Position numbers and translations under genes: made by a program. From an uncultured Oscillospiraceae bacterium (GTDB lineage Bacteria; Bacillota; Clostridia; Oscillospirales; Acutalibacteraceae), in the NCBI GenBank assembly GCA_902492455.1, contig CABULH010000004.1, forward strand, positions 124,001 to 188,000: a stretch of DNA of 64,000 nt. Reading direction: 5' to 3'. Under the pieces are notes generated by a model that saw only the letters and a list, made by a program, of their open reading frames with translations, had not been told where the DNA came from and made no database searches. This document shows, one piece after another, positions 1 through 8,617 of this stretch (positions are counted from its first letter, which is position 1; the number at the start of each line of letters is the position of its first letter).

Positions 1-225
1 GCAATTGGTGATGGTCGTCCAGCCGTTGTCCGCCGCGCACGGATGACACTCCGCCAGCCTTTTACGGTAAACGCCGTTAGGACAACCTATTTTCCTATTA
101 AAGGGCGCTGTGAAATAATTCCGACTGGAACAGAAATGTCGGTCGCTGATTCCCACAATAGAATGCCTCTCTTCCAGTAAGGCAATGATCTTGCGGATTT
201 TATGCGGTAATCTTTTCCCAGGAAA
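1..225 (-). pseudogene. Remnant of an AraC-family regulator (C-terminal HTH), cut by window edge
   Basis: The minus strand stays open from about 225 to the window start without a usable start codon. The translation resembles the second helix-turn-helix of AraC-family regulators: an ISD-x-x-F-C-SSRNYF stretch, then F-N-RKIGCPNGVYRK, which matches the usual 'S-x-x-YF-x-x-x-F-K-x-x-x-G-x-x-P-x-x-YR' pattern. The upstream DNA-binding half and the sensor domain are absent, so this is probably decayed. The real protein end may lie outside the window. Confidence is limited because only about 50 residues support the call. Confidence 0.35.
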
Positions 226-271
226 AGATTGACAACAATTTCACAATTTAGCTATAAGGCTTCCGACTGGG

Positions 272-289
272 TTGTTAATGTTTTAACAA
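272..289. promoter_or_regulatory. Rex operator upstream of adhE
   Basis: The site is a perfect 7-bp inverted repeat, TTGTTAA at 272-278 and TTAACAA at 283-289, separated by 4 bp. It matches the established consensus for the redox repressor Rex (TTGTTAA-N4-TTAACAA), which releases DNA when NADH is high. It ends 8 bp before the -35 box of adhE, a fitting place for repression of a fermentative NAD+-regenerating enzyme. No rex gene lies in this window. Confidence 0.9.
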
Positions 290-297
290 TTTGTCAA

Positions 298-326
298 TTG
301 ACGATTATACCCAATTACGATATACT
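298..326 (+). promoter_or_regulatory. Sigma-A type promoter of adhE
   Basis: A -35 box TTGACG (298-303) and a -10 box TATACT (321-326) are separated by exactly 17 bp. Transcription would start near 333, giving a leader of about 45 nt before the start codon at 378. Confidence 0.85.
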
Positions 327-377
327 GAACGTGTACTCAAAACACCCTCAAACCCAATTAACAGGAGGTTATCGAAC

Positions 378-2999
378 ATGGCAGCAGCAAAGCCGGAAGT
401 AAATACTGAGGAAAATACCGTTAAAAACATGATCGACAAGCTGGTTGTCAATGCCCAGAAAGCCCTGGACGAATACATGAAGATGGATCAGGAGCAGGTG
501 GATAAAATCGTCCATGCCATGGCTATTGCGGGTAACGACCATCATATCCGTCTGGCAAAGCTGGCCTATGAGGAAACCGGCCGCGGCGTCTATGAAGATA
601 AAATCATCAAAAATCTCTTTGCCACCGAATATATCTGGCACTCTATTAAATATCAGAAAAGCGTGGGCGTCATTGAGGAGAACGAGATGGAGGGCTATGT
701 GGAGGTAGCCGAGCCGGTGGGCGTCGTCGCCGGCGTGACCCCCGTCACCAATCCCACATCCACCACCATGTTCAAATCTTTGATCTGCGCCAAAGCCCGC
801 AACCCCATCATCTTCGGCTTCCACCCCAGTGCCCAGAAATGCTCTGTGGAGGCGGCTAAAGTGCTGTTGGAGGCCGCCGTGGCCGCTGGCGCCCCGGAAA
901 ACTGCATCCAGTGGATTGACACTCCCTCCATCCATGCCACCCAAGAACTGATGAATCATCCCGGCGTGGCCTTGATTCTGGCTACCGGCGGTCCTGGTAT
1001 GGTGAAATCCGCCTACAGCTGTGGGAAGCCCGCCCTGGGCGTGGGCCCCGGCAATGTGCCCTGCTATATAGAGAAAACCGCTAAATTGGAACGGGCCTGC
1101 ACCGATCTCATGCTGTCCAAAACCTTTGACAACGGCATGATCTGTGCTTCTGAGCAGGCAGTAATCGTGGATAAGGAGATCTCCGCCGCCTTCGAGAAGT
1201 ATATGAAGGATAACGGCTGTTACTTCGTTAATAAAGAAGAATGTGAAAAACTCTCCAATTATGTGATCGATCCGGTGAAAAAGGCGGTTAATCCCGACGT
1301 GGTGGGGAAAAAGCCCGTTTGGATCGCGGCGCAGGCTGGCTTTGCCGTGCCGGAGGATACCAAAATTCTTATCGCCCGTCTCCCCGCCGTGGGCCCCGAC
1401 TATCCCCTGTCTCGTGAAAAACTCTCTCCCGTCCTGGCTTACTTTGTGGTGAATTCCCATGAAGAGGGTTTTGAGCGTGCCAAACAGATGCTGGAAATGG
1501 GCGGCCTGGGTCATTCCGCCGTCATCCATTCCTCCGACGACGATCTGATCCGCCGTTACGGCGAAGTTATGCATGTGGGCCGTGTGATTGCCAACTCCCC
1601 CTCTTCTCAGGGCGCTATCGGCGATATCTACAATACCAACACCCCCTCCCTGACCCTTGGCTGCGGCAGCTATGGACACAATTCCACCAACTCCAACGTG
1701 TCCTCCGTCAACCTGATCAACAAGAAGCGTTTGGCCAAGAGGAGGGTTAACATGCAATGGTTCAAGGTTCCCCCGAAAATTTACTTTGAGAATGATTCCA
1801 TCCAGTACCTGGAGAAGATGGAGGATATTTCCCGGGCCTTCATCGTCACCGATCCCACCATGGTGAAGCTGGGATATGTGGATAAGATCCTTTATTATCT
1901 CCGCAAGCGGGAACAGTACTGCCACAGCGAAATTTACTCCGATGTGGAACCGGATCCGGATGTAGAAACCATCATGCGGGGCGTGGAAGCTATGCGTGCC
2001 TTCCAGCCGGACGTGATTATTGCCCTGGGCGGCGGCTCTGCTATGGATGCGGCCAAGGGAATGTGGCTGTTCTATGAGCATCCAGACACCACCTTCGACG
2101 GTTTGAAGCTGCGGTTCATGGATATCCGTAAGCGCGCTTTCAAGTTCCCCAAGCTGGGAGCAAAGGCCAAAATGGTGGCCATTCCCACCACCTCCGGCAC
2201 CGGTTCGGAGGTCACCTCCTTCTCGGTTATCACCGACCGTAAAAACGGCAACATCAAATATCCGCTGGCCGACTACGCCCTGCGTCCGGACGTGGCCATC
2301 ATCGATCCGCAGTTTGTCATGAGCCTGCCCAAATCCGCCACTGCTTTCACCGGCCTGGATGTGCTGACCCACGCGCTGGAGGCTTATGTTTCCAATATGG
2401 CCAGCGATTACACCGACGGCCTGGCGCTGCAAGCTATCGATATGGTATTTGAATATCTCCCCCGCTCCTATGAGAACGGCGCTGAAGATCCTGTGGCGCG
2501 GGAAAAAATGCACAACGCTTCCTGCATCGCCGGTATGGCCTTCACCAATGCCTTCCTGGGCCTGAACCACTCCATGGCACATAAGCTGGGCGGCGAATAC
2601 CATATCCCCCATGGCTTAGCCAACGCAGTGCTTCTGCCTTATGTGACCTACTACAATGCCCAGAAACCCACCAAGTTCGCTACCTTCCCCAAATATGAAA
2701 CCTTCATTGCGGATCAGAAATACGCCAAGATTGCCCGGATGCTTGGCCTGGGCGGTAAAACCACGCAGGAAAGCGTGCTGAATCTGGTTCACGCCATCCA
2801 GGAGCTGATGAAGAAGGTAGGCATTCCCATGAATATCCAGGACTGCGGCGTCGGCGAGCAGGAGTTTCTGCTGAAGCTGGATACTCTGGCGGATCATGCC
2901 CATTCCGATCAGTGTACTATGGCGAATCCCCGGTATCCGCTGGTGGCAGAAATCAAGGAGATTTATCGCAAAGCCTATTACGGCGAAGAGATCAAATAA
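378..2999 (+). CDS. adhE: Bifunctional acetaldehyde-CoA/alcohol dehydrogenase AdhE
   Basis: AdhE reduces acetyl-CoA to acetaldehyde and then to ethanol in the cytoplasm with two NADH, and normally assembles into spirosomes. The 873-residue length is typical. The N-terminal aldehyde dehydrogenase half has its catalytic Cys at about residue 256 in GMICASEQ. A linker rich in Lys/Arg leads into the iron-dependent alcohol dehydrogenase half, which shows GGGSAMDAAK for nucleotide binding and His-rich metal segments (GLDVLTHALE, GLNHSMAHKLGG, HIPHGLANA). The ATG at 378 was chosen over an in-frame start at 291 because AGGAGGT (363-369) sits just upstream and because the -10 box lies inside the longer version. 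It is monocistronic, with a Rex site upstream and a terminator downstream. Confidence 0.97.
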   Translation: MAAAKPEVNTEENTVKNMIDKLVVNAQKALDEYMKMDQEQVDKIVHAMAIAGNDHHIRLAKLAYEETGRGVYEDKIIKNLFATEYIWHSIKYQKSVGVIEENEMEGYVEVAEPVGVVAGVTPVTNPTSTTMFKSLICAKARNPIIFGFHPSAQKCSVEAAKVLLEAAVAAGAPENCIQWIDTPSIHATQELMNHPGVALILATGGPGMVKSAYSCGKPALGVGPGNVPCYIEKTAKLERACTDLMLSKTFDNGMICASEQAVIVDKEISAAFEKYMKDNGCYFVNKEECEKLSNYVIDPVKKAVNPDVVGKKPVWIAAQAGFAVPEDTKILIARLPAVGPDYPLSREKLSPVLAYFVVNSHEEGFERAKQMLEMGGLGHSAVIHSSDDDLIRRYGEVMHVGRVIANSPSSQGAIGDIYNTNTPSLTLGCGSYGHNSTNSNVSSVNLINKKRLAKRRVNMQWFKVPPKIYFENDSIQYLEKMEDISRAFIVTDPTMVKLGYVDKILYYLRKREQYCHSEIYSDVEPDPDVETIMRGVEAMRAFQPDVIIALGGGSAMDAAKGMWLFYEHPDTTFDGLKLRFMDIRKRAFKFPKLGAKAKMVAIPTTSGTGSEVTSFSVITDRKNGNIKYPLADYALRPDVAIIDPQFVMSLPKSATAFTGLDVLTHALEAYVSNMASDYTDGLALQAIDMVFEYLPRSYENGAEDPVAREKMHNASCIAGMAFTNAFLGLNHSMAHKLGGEYHIPHGLANAVLLPYVTYYNAQKPTKFATFPKYETFIADQKYAKIARMLGLGGKTTQESVLNLVHAIQELMKKVGIPMNIQDCGVGEQEFLLKLDTLADHAHSDQCTMANPRYPLVAEIKEIYRKAYYGEEIK

Positions 3000-3010
3000 G
3001 CATACATTGA

Positions 3011-3050
3011 AAAACAGGGAGAAACCGCCGGGGCGGTTTCTCCCTGTTTT
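3011..3050 (+). terminator. Terminator of adhE
   Basis: A 19-bp nearly perfect stem (3011-3029 with 3032-3050) begins 11 bp after the adhE stop and ends in TTTT. The A-rich 5' arm could also stop transcription from the opposite strand. Confidence 0.9.
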
Positions 3051-3113
3051 GGCCTGTCAAAAAAGCCCACCCAATGTCCATTTTCTGGCTTGGTTGATTT
3101 TATAGCATAAGAA

Positions 3114-4016
3114 TTATAGCCAAATCGGCTGTGACCACGCCTTTCCGCCGCCCTCGCGGCAGGTTATATAGACGTTGACGGCGTTGGCGGGTACCGGATA
3201 GGACGCCTTGGTGGTGCCGGGTTTGTTCTTCACCATATGGACCCCGCAGAAAGCGTCGCTATAGAGTGTGATATCACTGCAGGGAGAACATTCCACAAAA
3301 ACCCGGCCGTCTTCAACATAGAAATCGAGAATCTCCGGGCCTGTCGACGCATAGAAGCTGCCCGCGCGTATGGCGTCCATTATCGCGTGATGGGTCAGTT
3401 CCGCCGCCTTCACACCGATGAAGCCGCCAAGGGTATGTTCTTGTCCATGGGCGTCGTCGCTGGCAAAGCAGAAGCAGTGCGTTCTTGTCCACAACTTGCG
3501 GTCGTAATACGCGTCGCCATAGCCACTGCCGGCTCCGGCTTCGCAGATGTGGTTGTACACCTCAACACCAATGCAGCCGTCGATCCTAGAATATTCCGCA
3601 AAGCCGATATGAGACCAATTAGGGTGTGCGTAAATACAGATATGCCCGCTGCGGTTCATCTGCTCTACCATGGTTTTCATATCGCCGAGCGCCCGGATCT
3701 CGGGCAGGGTATCCCCCATATGGTACGGTGTCTGCGCCGGATCGGCCATAACCGTGACGTGATGGCAGAATCCCAATTCCGGAGAAACACCGATGTCCAT
3801 CTCCATTCCGGCAAAAAGCAGAAAATCATCCGATTGTAGCTCCGTGTGATTTCCGTAAACCCAATGATCTGTCATTACTAGGAACGCGTAGCCCGCTTCT
3901 TTGTAGATGGCGGCGGCCGCCGCCGGCTCGAGAGCTCCGTCCGACAACGTGGTATGCAGATGGGTATTTCCTTTATACCAGCCGCCGCCCTTTAAAAAAT
4001 TACTTTTTTTCGCCAT
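3114..4016 (-). CDS. PHP-domain metal-dependent hydrolase
   Basis: This 300-residue cytoplasmic protein carries PHP-superfamily metal motifs: NTHLHTTLSDG near residue 18, MTDHW, HPNW and a late SDDAH. They fit a two- or three-metal phosphoesterase site. The substrate cannot be told; PHP proteins include histidinol phosphatases and nucleoside phosphate hydrolases, and this one has no polymerase context. The ATG at 4016 has an AAGGTG ribosome site in front and is preferred over an upstream in-frame start at 4109. It is the last gene of a three-gene operon behind an RpiR regulator and an MFS transporter, so it may act on a phosphorylated or esterified sugar-like import substrate (inference). Confidence 0.8.
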   Translation of the reverse strand: MAKKSNFLKGGGWYKGNTHLHTTLSDGALEPAAAAAIYKEAGYAFLVMTDHWVYGNHTELQSDDFLLFAGMEMDIGVSPELGFCHHVTVMADPAQTPYHMGDTLPEIRALGDMKTMVEQMNRSGHICIYAHPNWSHIGFAEYSRIDGCIGVEVYNHICEAGAGSGYGDAYYDRKLWTRTHCFCFASDDAHGQEHTLGGFIGVKAAELTHHAIMDAIRAGSFYASTGPEILDFYVEDGRVFVECSPCSDITLYSDAFCGVHMVKNKPGTTKASYPVPANAVNVYITCREGGGKAWSQPIWL

Positions 4017-4130
4017 GATTGTCACACCTTCCCTTTCTATAATTGCAGCAGATCTTATTGTCCGGCCGCGTTGGGACCACAATAAAAACCTGCCGATTAC
4101 CGGATGCATCGTTCAGCCTTGTTCCTTCAC

Positions 4131-5318
4131 CTATTGCTTCTTCCGCCTTATCCAGTTCGGAACTGTCGGCAGCAGGCTGAAAACCGATATCAAAGACACG
4201 GTCACGTAGACTCCGAGCATCGGCATATAGCCAACTTGACCGATAATCCAGCCGAACAGCATTGAACCAACCGCCGAACCTATGTAGGAGATGCCGTCCA
4301 GCAGTCCCGCCGCCATCGACACTTGATGGCTTTCTTCATATCGCAGGGGATGAATCGTCATGAAAGCCACATTGATAACTGACGCCGCCAGTACGGTCAT
4401 CGCCAGCAGCACGGCAGCCAGCAGCACCGGAAGTTTCCAGAAGAAAAATGGAAGCATGCACAGTATGCAGGCGATGAATGACCAGATGGATACACGTCTT
4501 TCATCGCCGCCGCACCAATGCTGCAGGATGGGGTATGCGGTCCGTCCCAACAGCATTGCACCCGGCATGAAAAAGACAAAGACGGAGGCGGAATGGAGGT
4601 CGAATCCGTACAGATGCATAAACAAGAGCGGAGCCCATAATACCAAATTTTCCTTGATTATGCCATGCGCAGCAGCCGGAAACAGCATACAGAGGATATC
4701 TCTCTTTCTGAGCAGGGCGGACGGCCGCCCCGGGTTGGGAGAGACAGCCACTCCATCGTCTGCCGACAGGCCCGTTATCAGCAGAGCGGCCGCCAGGACC
4801 ACCAGGCCGGGTACGATAAACAGCGCCCGCAGACCGACAATACTCAATACGGACGACAGGACGATCGCCAGCAGACTGCCGATGCCAATGCTGGAGGAAA
4901 GGATGACGGCCGCCGTCTGTCGGAATGGTGAGTCCTTATAGGCGTCGCCTACTAGACGCAGAGCAGGACCCCACAGCATGGATTGCGCCAGCCCGTTGAA
5001 GCCCCACAAAGAAATGATCGCCGCCACCGGCGGCAGTAAGCCGATCGCTAGGTTAGATACCGCCACCGCCGCCAGCCCGACAATCAGCAGCTTTTTTGCA
5101 GGAAGCGCGTCGCCGACAACCCCATTTAACAAACGTCCGGCGGCATATATCACAAAAAAAACGCTTCCCATCAGCCCGATTTGCATAGTGGTCATCATGC
5201 CGCTCTTCTCAAATAGGGGAGACGCCACCGACAGGTTGAGGCGCGCTATATAAATGGAGGCGTAGGCCGTGGTGCAGAGCAGAAGAATCCGACGGGAGGA
5301 CATAGACCGTTTACCCAT
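4131..5318 (-). CDS. Major facilitator superfamily transporter
   Basis: This 395-residue protein has about 12 hydrophobic segments and an MFS-like first loop (YAAGRLLNGVVGD between segments 2 and 3). The start at 5318 gives MGKRSMSSRR followed at once by transmembrane segment 1; the reading frame is open further upstream but only as overlap with the regulator gene. The ATG overlaps the end of the RpiR gene by 8 bp, so translation is likely coupled. The arrangement resembles organophosphate or sugar-acid carriers, but the substrate is unknown. It lies in an operon with the PHP hydrolase 114 bp downstream. Confidence 0.85.
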   Translation of the reverse strand: MGKRSMSSRRILLLCTTAYASIYIARLNLSVASPLFEKSGMMTTMQIGLMGSVFFVIYAAGRLLNGVVGDALPAKKLLIVGLAAVAVSNLAIGLLPPVAAIISLWGFNGLAQSMLWGPALRLVGDAYKDSPFRQTAAVILSSSIGIGSLLAIVLSSVLSIVGLRALFIVPGLVVLAAALLITGLSADDGVAVSPNPGRPSALLRKRDILCMLFPAAAHGIIKENLVLWAPLLFMHLYGFDLHSASVFVFFMPGAMLLGRTAYPILQHWCGGDERRVSIWSFIACILCMLPFFFWKLPVLLAAVLLAMTVLAASVINVAFMTIHPLRYEESHQVSMAAGLLDGISYIGSAVGSMLFGWIIGQVGYMPMLGVYVTVSLISVFSLLPTVPNWIRRKKQ

Positions 5319-6177
5319 TGCTTTTCTCCTGCCGCAGCGGGCGGAACAGGTCTTGGAGCATCCGGGAATGTTCCAGACCGGCATCATAGTCCCTCGCCGC
5401 CAAGCAGACGCACAAAGCATCCAGTACGGCGATGTGGGCGATTCGCGCCGATACCGCCTCCATTGGGTAGAGGATTTCATCGGAATACACGACCAATGCC
5501 TCATCGGCATAGGCACAGATGGGACTGTCCGCATAGCTGGTCAGGGCAATGGTATGGGCGCCAGCCTGCCGGGCGAGGCGCAGCGTTTCCACCGTGTCCG
5601 TTGTTTTTCCGCAGTGTGACAGCGCCACAGCCACATCATCCGCGCCCAACTGAGAGGCCGCCACCCGCATGATGTGGTTATCGGTGGCGAAAGAGGCGGA
5701 ACGGCCAATCCGCATAAACCGGTAATAGGCGTCCATGGCGATGCTGGCCGAGGTGCCGACGCCGAAAAAGGTGATCGAGCGTGCCCCGTCCAGCAGGCCG
5801 GTAACCCGTCGTATGACCGTCGGCTCCAGCATATCAAGCGTGTCCTGCAGTGTACGGACGCCCGAGGCGAATACTTTTTGAAAAATCGCGCTGTCGTCAT
5901 CCGTCTTTGAGAGAGCGGGCATGAGAACCGGTCCCTCCCGTCGTGGCGGCGATAGGGCGATTTTAAACTGCGTAAAACCCGAGTACCCTAGATTTTTACA
6001 CAACCGCACCACCGTTGACGGCGCTACCCCCGCTCGATCAGCCAGCTCCGCTACCGATAGCAGCGCCACGGTATCCGGGGCGCTGAACACGCAGTCCGCG
6101 ATTGCCCGCTCCGCCTTGGATAAAACGGCGTATTTGTTTTTCAAAACGGTTATGCTGCTTACCATATTCATCACCAT
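5311..6177 (-). CDS. MurR/RpiR-family transcriptional regulator
   Basis: The 288-residue protein has an N-terminal RpiR-type HTH (VAELADRAGVAPSTVVRLCKN, counted in pieces) and a C-terminal SIS sugar-phosphate-binding domain (FFGVGTSASIAMDAYYRF, SHCGKTTDTVETL). Such proteins sense phosphosugars and control neighbouring transport and catabolic genes. Three in-frame ATGs (6177, 6171, 6165) lie close together with no strong ribosome site, so the start is uncertain. It is the first gene of the operon with the MFS transporter and PHP hydrolase and probably regulates it. Confidence 0.9.
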   Translation of the reverse strand: MVMNMVSSITVLKNKYAVLSKAERAIADCVFSAPDTVALLSVAELADRAGVAPSTVVRLCKNLGYSGFTQFKIALSPPRREGPVLMPALSKTDDDSAIFQKVFASGVRTLQDTLDMLEPTVIRRVTGLLDGARSITFFGVGTSASIAMDAYYRFMRIGRSASFATDNHIMRVAASQLGADDVAVALSHCGKTTDTVETLRLARQAGAHTIALTSYADSPICAYADEALVVYSDEILYPMEAVSARIAHIAVLDALCVCLAARDYDAGLEHSRMLQDLFRPLRQEKSNG

Positions 6178-6182
6178 CGAAT

Positions 6183-6207
6183 AAAATTCTATATTTTTTC
6201 GAATTTC
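6183..6207. promoter_or_regulatory. Possible RpiR operator (imperfect inverted repeat)
   Basis: GAATTTC at 6201-6207 and AAAATTC at 6183-6189 form an inverted repeat with one mismatch and an 11-bp spacer in an AT-rich leader. It lies between the -10 box and the start codon of the RpiR gene, a usual place for autoregulation. The assignment is inference only. Confidence 0.35.
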
Positions 6208-6215
6208 AAAAATAA

Positions 6216-6244
6216 AATATACACCCAATTTTCTCATATGTCAA
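6216..6244 (-). promoter_or_regulatory. Promoter of the rpiR-MFS-PHP operon
   Basis: On the minus strand TTGACA (6244-6239) and TATATT (6221-6216) are separated by 17 bp. This places transcription start near 6209 and rules out translation from the in-frame start at 6237. Confidence 0.8.
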
Positions 6245-6700
6245 GGGGCAATTTACCAATAACTCGGCGCTTTTCGGGCTACGGCCGGGAAACCTCCGTC
6301 GCCCACTGCCGGGAGAAAACGGAGAAGCATGGCAACGACTTCCGAGTATATATAATATGCTGCCGCTGCGGACAGCGGATAGACGAGCTGAACAGCTCTT
6401 ATTTTTCCTTTATTCCCCGGAGGGGCTTGCTTCGTATGTCTAGGATTGAGAAAAGTCTGCGGATAGAGGAGATGCGTGATCCCTGAGACCCTGTCCATGA
6501 AATGCGGGACGGTAGATGACTGTCCGAGTATTTTCGGGAAGAATGGTGTGATGCCTGCGGCAGGAAACGGCTGAGTCCACTGAGCAGAAGCGCCGTGGTC
6601 CACGGCAGGCGTCCACCGCAGCTTTCCGCTATATCCCTGAAACTATTGTAGCCAGCAAATATCTGGCATATGTTTTTTATTCGGTACTCCTTTTGGCATA
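6245..6700. other. Gene-poor stretch with small hairpins
   Basis: No convincing coding sequence was found on either strand; the open frames here lack ribosome sites and recognisable protein features. The plus strand holds several short hairpins, for example GAGCTG-AA-CAGCTC at about 6386-6400 followed by a T-rich run, and CCCC-GGA-GGGG near 6416. It could be decayed DNA or hold a small RNA; nothing in it was identified. Confidence 0.4.
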
Positions 6701-6706
6701 ACAAAA

Positions 6707-6753
6707 CACCCCATTTGTTAAACAGTATGGTATACTGAATAACAAATGGGGTG
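6707..6753 (-). terminator. Long hairpin, probable terminator of the small gene at 6763-7002
   Basis: CACCCCATTTGTTA (6707-6720) pairs perfectly with TAACAAATGGGGTG (6740-6753). The 19-nt loop itself holds a second inverted repeat (CAGTAT / ATACTG), so the whole 47-nt unit folds almost end to end. On the minus strand TTTTG follows the stem, 10 bp beyond the stop codon of the small gene. Confidence 0.65.
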
Positions 6754-6762
6754 CTGTTCACT

Positions 6763-7002
6763 TTATGCTGTCCGTTCTTTTTCTTTATCCATGGCAAAGC
6801 GCCGTATCTGCTCATAATCCGTAAACTGAACCGATGCGCCATATATATAGGAGAGACTGTAAGCACACTCCTCCAACGTATATTCCTCAAAAGGGAAAGT
6901 CTCCAATATCATTCCGATGTCTTCCCGGTATTCCTCTGTTCGTAACGCCGAAATGTAGCAGCCGAATTGTCGTGCCAGATCCTCCAGCAATTCCCCGTGC
7001 AT
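6763..7002 (-). CDS. Small hypothetical protein (79 aa)
   Basis: This acidic 79-residue protein has no recognised family and no signal peptide or membrane segment. It starts MHGELLEDLARQFGCYIS and looks helical. The start at 7002 was chosen for its AGGGAGG ribosome site 7 nt upstream; an upstream in-frame start at 7083 overlaps the promoter. On the minus strand TTTACA and TACACT with 17-bp spacing lie just upstream (about 7074-7046). It is transcribed divergently from an XRE regulator 147 bp away, which may control it, and is followed by a long hairpin terminator. Confidence 0.65.
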   Translation of the reverse strand: MHGELLEDLARQFGCYISALRTEEYREDIGMILETFPFEEYTLEECAYSLSYIYGASVQFTDYEQIRRFAMDKEKERTA

Positions 7003-7149
7003 GTGCGCGCCTCCCTCGTTCGACAAACTTCTGCTTCTGTAGTGTACCATACCTTTCCATTTTTGTAAACCCGTAGAGTACAAAATCTTTTATAAATACC
7101 CTTCCAGAAAACAGCTATGGTTTACACTGAACGGGAGGGGGAAAGATAA

Positions 7150-7437
7150 ATGGTTTTGGATATTGGTTTCCGCCTGCGGGAGCTGCGCCGGCGAAAAAAG
7201 ATGACCCAGGCGCAAGTGGCCAAACGTCTGGATCTGTCAAAAACTGTGATCAGCGGCTACGAAAACAGTACCAAGACGCCGTCGGTGGAGGTGCTGATAC
7301 AACTCTCTATCCTCTATGATGTTTCCGCAGATTATCTTCTCGGGCTGGATAATCGGGAAATGCTTTACATCGGCGGATTAAATGATCATCAGCGGGAACT
7401 GCTGGAACTGCTGGTGACCGAAATGCGAGGTAAATAA
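7150..7437 (+). CDS. Small XRE-family HTH regulator
   Basis: The 95-residue protein is essentially a single Cro/C1-type helix-turn-helix (FRLRELRRRKKMTQAQVAKR, then DLSKTVISGYEN) with the common 'LIQLSILYDVSADYLLGL' tail split across residues 50-68, and a short helical C-terminus. GGGAGGGGGAAAG precedes the ATG. It is divergent from the 79-residue hypothetical gene. The target is unknown; prophage-like and toxin-antitoxin regulators share this architecture, but no partner toxin was recognised. Confidence 0.85.
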   Translation: MVLDIGFRLRELRRRKKMTQAQVAKRLDLSKTVISGYENSTKTPSVEVLIQLSILYDVSADYLLGLDNREMLYIGGLNDHQRELLELLVTEMRGK

Positions 7438-7469
7438 GATAGAAAACGTGAAAATGCCAGGAGAACCTC

Positions 7470-7498
7470 TTGCAATACGACACAAAGCGCATTATAAT
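7470..7498 (+). promoter_or_regulatory. Promoter upstream of the DUF1858 gene
   Basis: TTGCAA (7470-7475) and TATAAT (7493-7498) are separated by 17 bp. It probably drives the DUF1858-trmK-Nif3 group; the leader to 7619 is about 115 nt and holds the short hairpin CCGCTGAAAAGCGG near 7565-7578. Confidence 0.7.
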
Positions 7499-7618
7499 AT
7501 TCTTGTCTTTGCCTATACTAACAATTATAGGTTTTCGGAAATCCCTCCGGATACGAAGACTTACCCGCTGAAAAGCGGTAATTATGCTGGATGAATTGGA
7601 AAGGACAGGAATGTGACC

Positions 7619-7831
7619 ATGACTATTACGAAAGACACTCTGATCGGCGATATTCTGGATACCGACCGCACCACCGCCACTTATTTTTTGGAGATGGGCA
7701 TGCATTGCCTGGGCTGCCCTTCCGCCCGGGGCGAGACGCTGGAGCAGGCCTGCCAGGTTCACGGGGTGGATTGCGAGGAACTGGTAAAAAAAATCAACGA
7801 CCATATCGCCGGTGGAAGCCAGGGACAATAA
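7619..7831 (+). CDS. DUF1858 / hybrid-cluster-protein-associated redox disulfide protein
   Basis: This 70-residue protein has the DUF1858 pattern: MTITKDTLIGDILD, then MGMHCLGCPSARGETLEQAC with a C-x-x-C redox pair at about residues 29-32. Family members are small and presumed to be redox-active, but their reaction is not established. The start could instead be GTG at 7613 two codons upstream; ATG at 7619 fits the family's usual N-terminus. It precedes trmK by 90 bp on the same strand. Confidence 0.85.
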   Translation: MTITKDTLIGDILDTDRTTATYFLEMGMHCLGCPSARGETLEQACQVHGVDCEELVKKINDHIAGGSQGQ

Positions 7832-7921
7832 GCCGAAACCTATCGAGGGCGCCGTCAGGCCTGTACCGGCCGGCGGCGGCCTCTGTTTTTTGCATAGAAA
7901 TGCGCGGAAAGGCGGATCGTC

Positions 7922-8617
7922 ATGACGCTGGATAAACGGCTTTCCCTTATAGCTTCTTATGTACGGCCGGGCAGCCGTCTGGCGGATGTCGGCACGGATC
8001 ACGCCCGGCTACCTGCAGCGCTGGTGGCAGCAGGACATTGTCCTCGTGCCATCGCATCGGATCTCCGCACAGGACCGGTGAACGCCGCCCGGCTAACGGT
8101 AAATGCCGCCGGGTTGGAAAAGCGGATTGATATTCGCCAAGGGGATGGCCTCGCTCCTCTTTCAGCCGAGGAAGCGGATGATATTGTCATTGCAGGGATG
8201 GGCGGCGAAACTATCGCCGGAATATTGGATGCCGCTTCCTGGACGAGAAACAGCCATTTCCGTTTCATCCTGCAACCCATGACCAGAGTCGGATATCTGC
8301 ATCGTTATCTGCTGCAGCATGGTTTTTCCATTCTGCGTGAGGAAGCGGCGGAGGAGGCCGGACGCCTGTATGTGGTATTGCTGGCGCAATTTACCGCCTC
8401 GCCGCCCGCGGCAGAGGACGATCCGAAAATCTGGATCGGCGCCCTCTCCCCTTACGGATTGGATAAACTCTATCTGCAGAAGCAGCAGCAGTCCATGCTG
8501 AAAAGAGCCGCCGGGCTGCGGAGCCGCCCCTCTCCTTCAGCAGAGGATGAAATGGAAGCAAATTTTTGGGAAAATACGTCGGCAGTTATACAATCCTATT
8601 GGGAGGAATCGACATGA
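7922..8617 (+). CDS. trmK: tRNA (adenine(22)-N1)-methyltransferase TrmK
   Basis: TrmK makes m1A22 in tRNAs using S-adenosylmethionine. The 231-residue length is normal. The Rossmann-type motif I is LADVGTDHARLP (residues about 20-31), followed by ASDLR and the family-specific IAGMGGETI. The stop overlaps the ATG of the Nif3-like gene in ATGA, a pairing conserved in Firmicutes. Confidence 0.93.
   Translation: MTLDKRLSLIASYVRPGSRLADVGTDHARLPAALVAAGHCPRAIASDLRTGPVNAARLTVNAAGLEKRIDIRQGDGLAPLSAEEADDIVIAGMGGETIAGILDAASWTRNSHFRFILQPMTRVGYLHRYLLQHGFSILREEAAEEAGRLYVVLLAQFTASPPAAEDDPKIWIGALSPYGLDKLYLQKQQQSMLKRAAGLRSRPSPSAEDEMEANFWENTSAVIQSYWEEST

Noticed and set aside
369..2612. Long open frame of 747 codons on the minus strand inside adhE
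   Set aside because: It is a shadow of the adhE coding frame; composition is low-complexity His/Gly-rich and lacks a ribosome site, while adhE is unmistakable.
6399..6890. 163-codon minus-strand frame across the gene-poor stretch
   Set aside because: It runs through the perfect hairpin at 6707-6753 and out of frame across the small gene, with no ribosome site and no recognisable domain.
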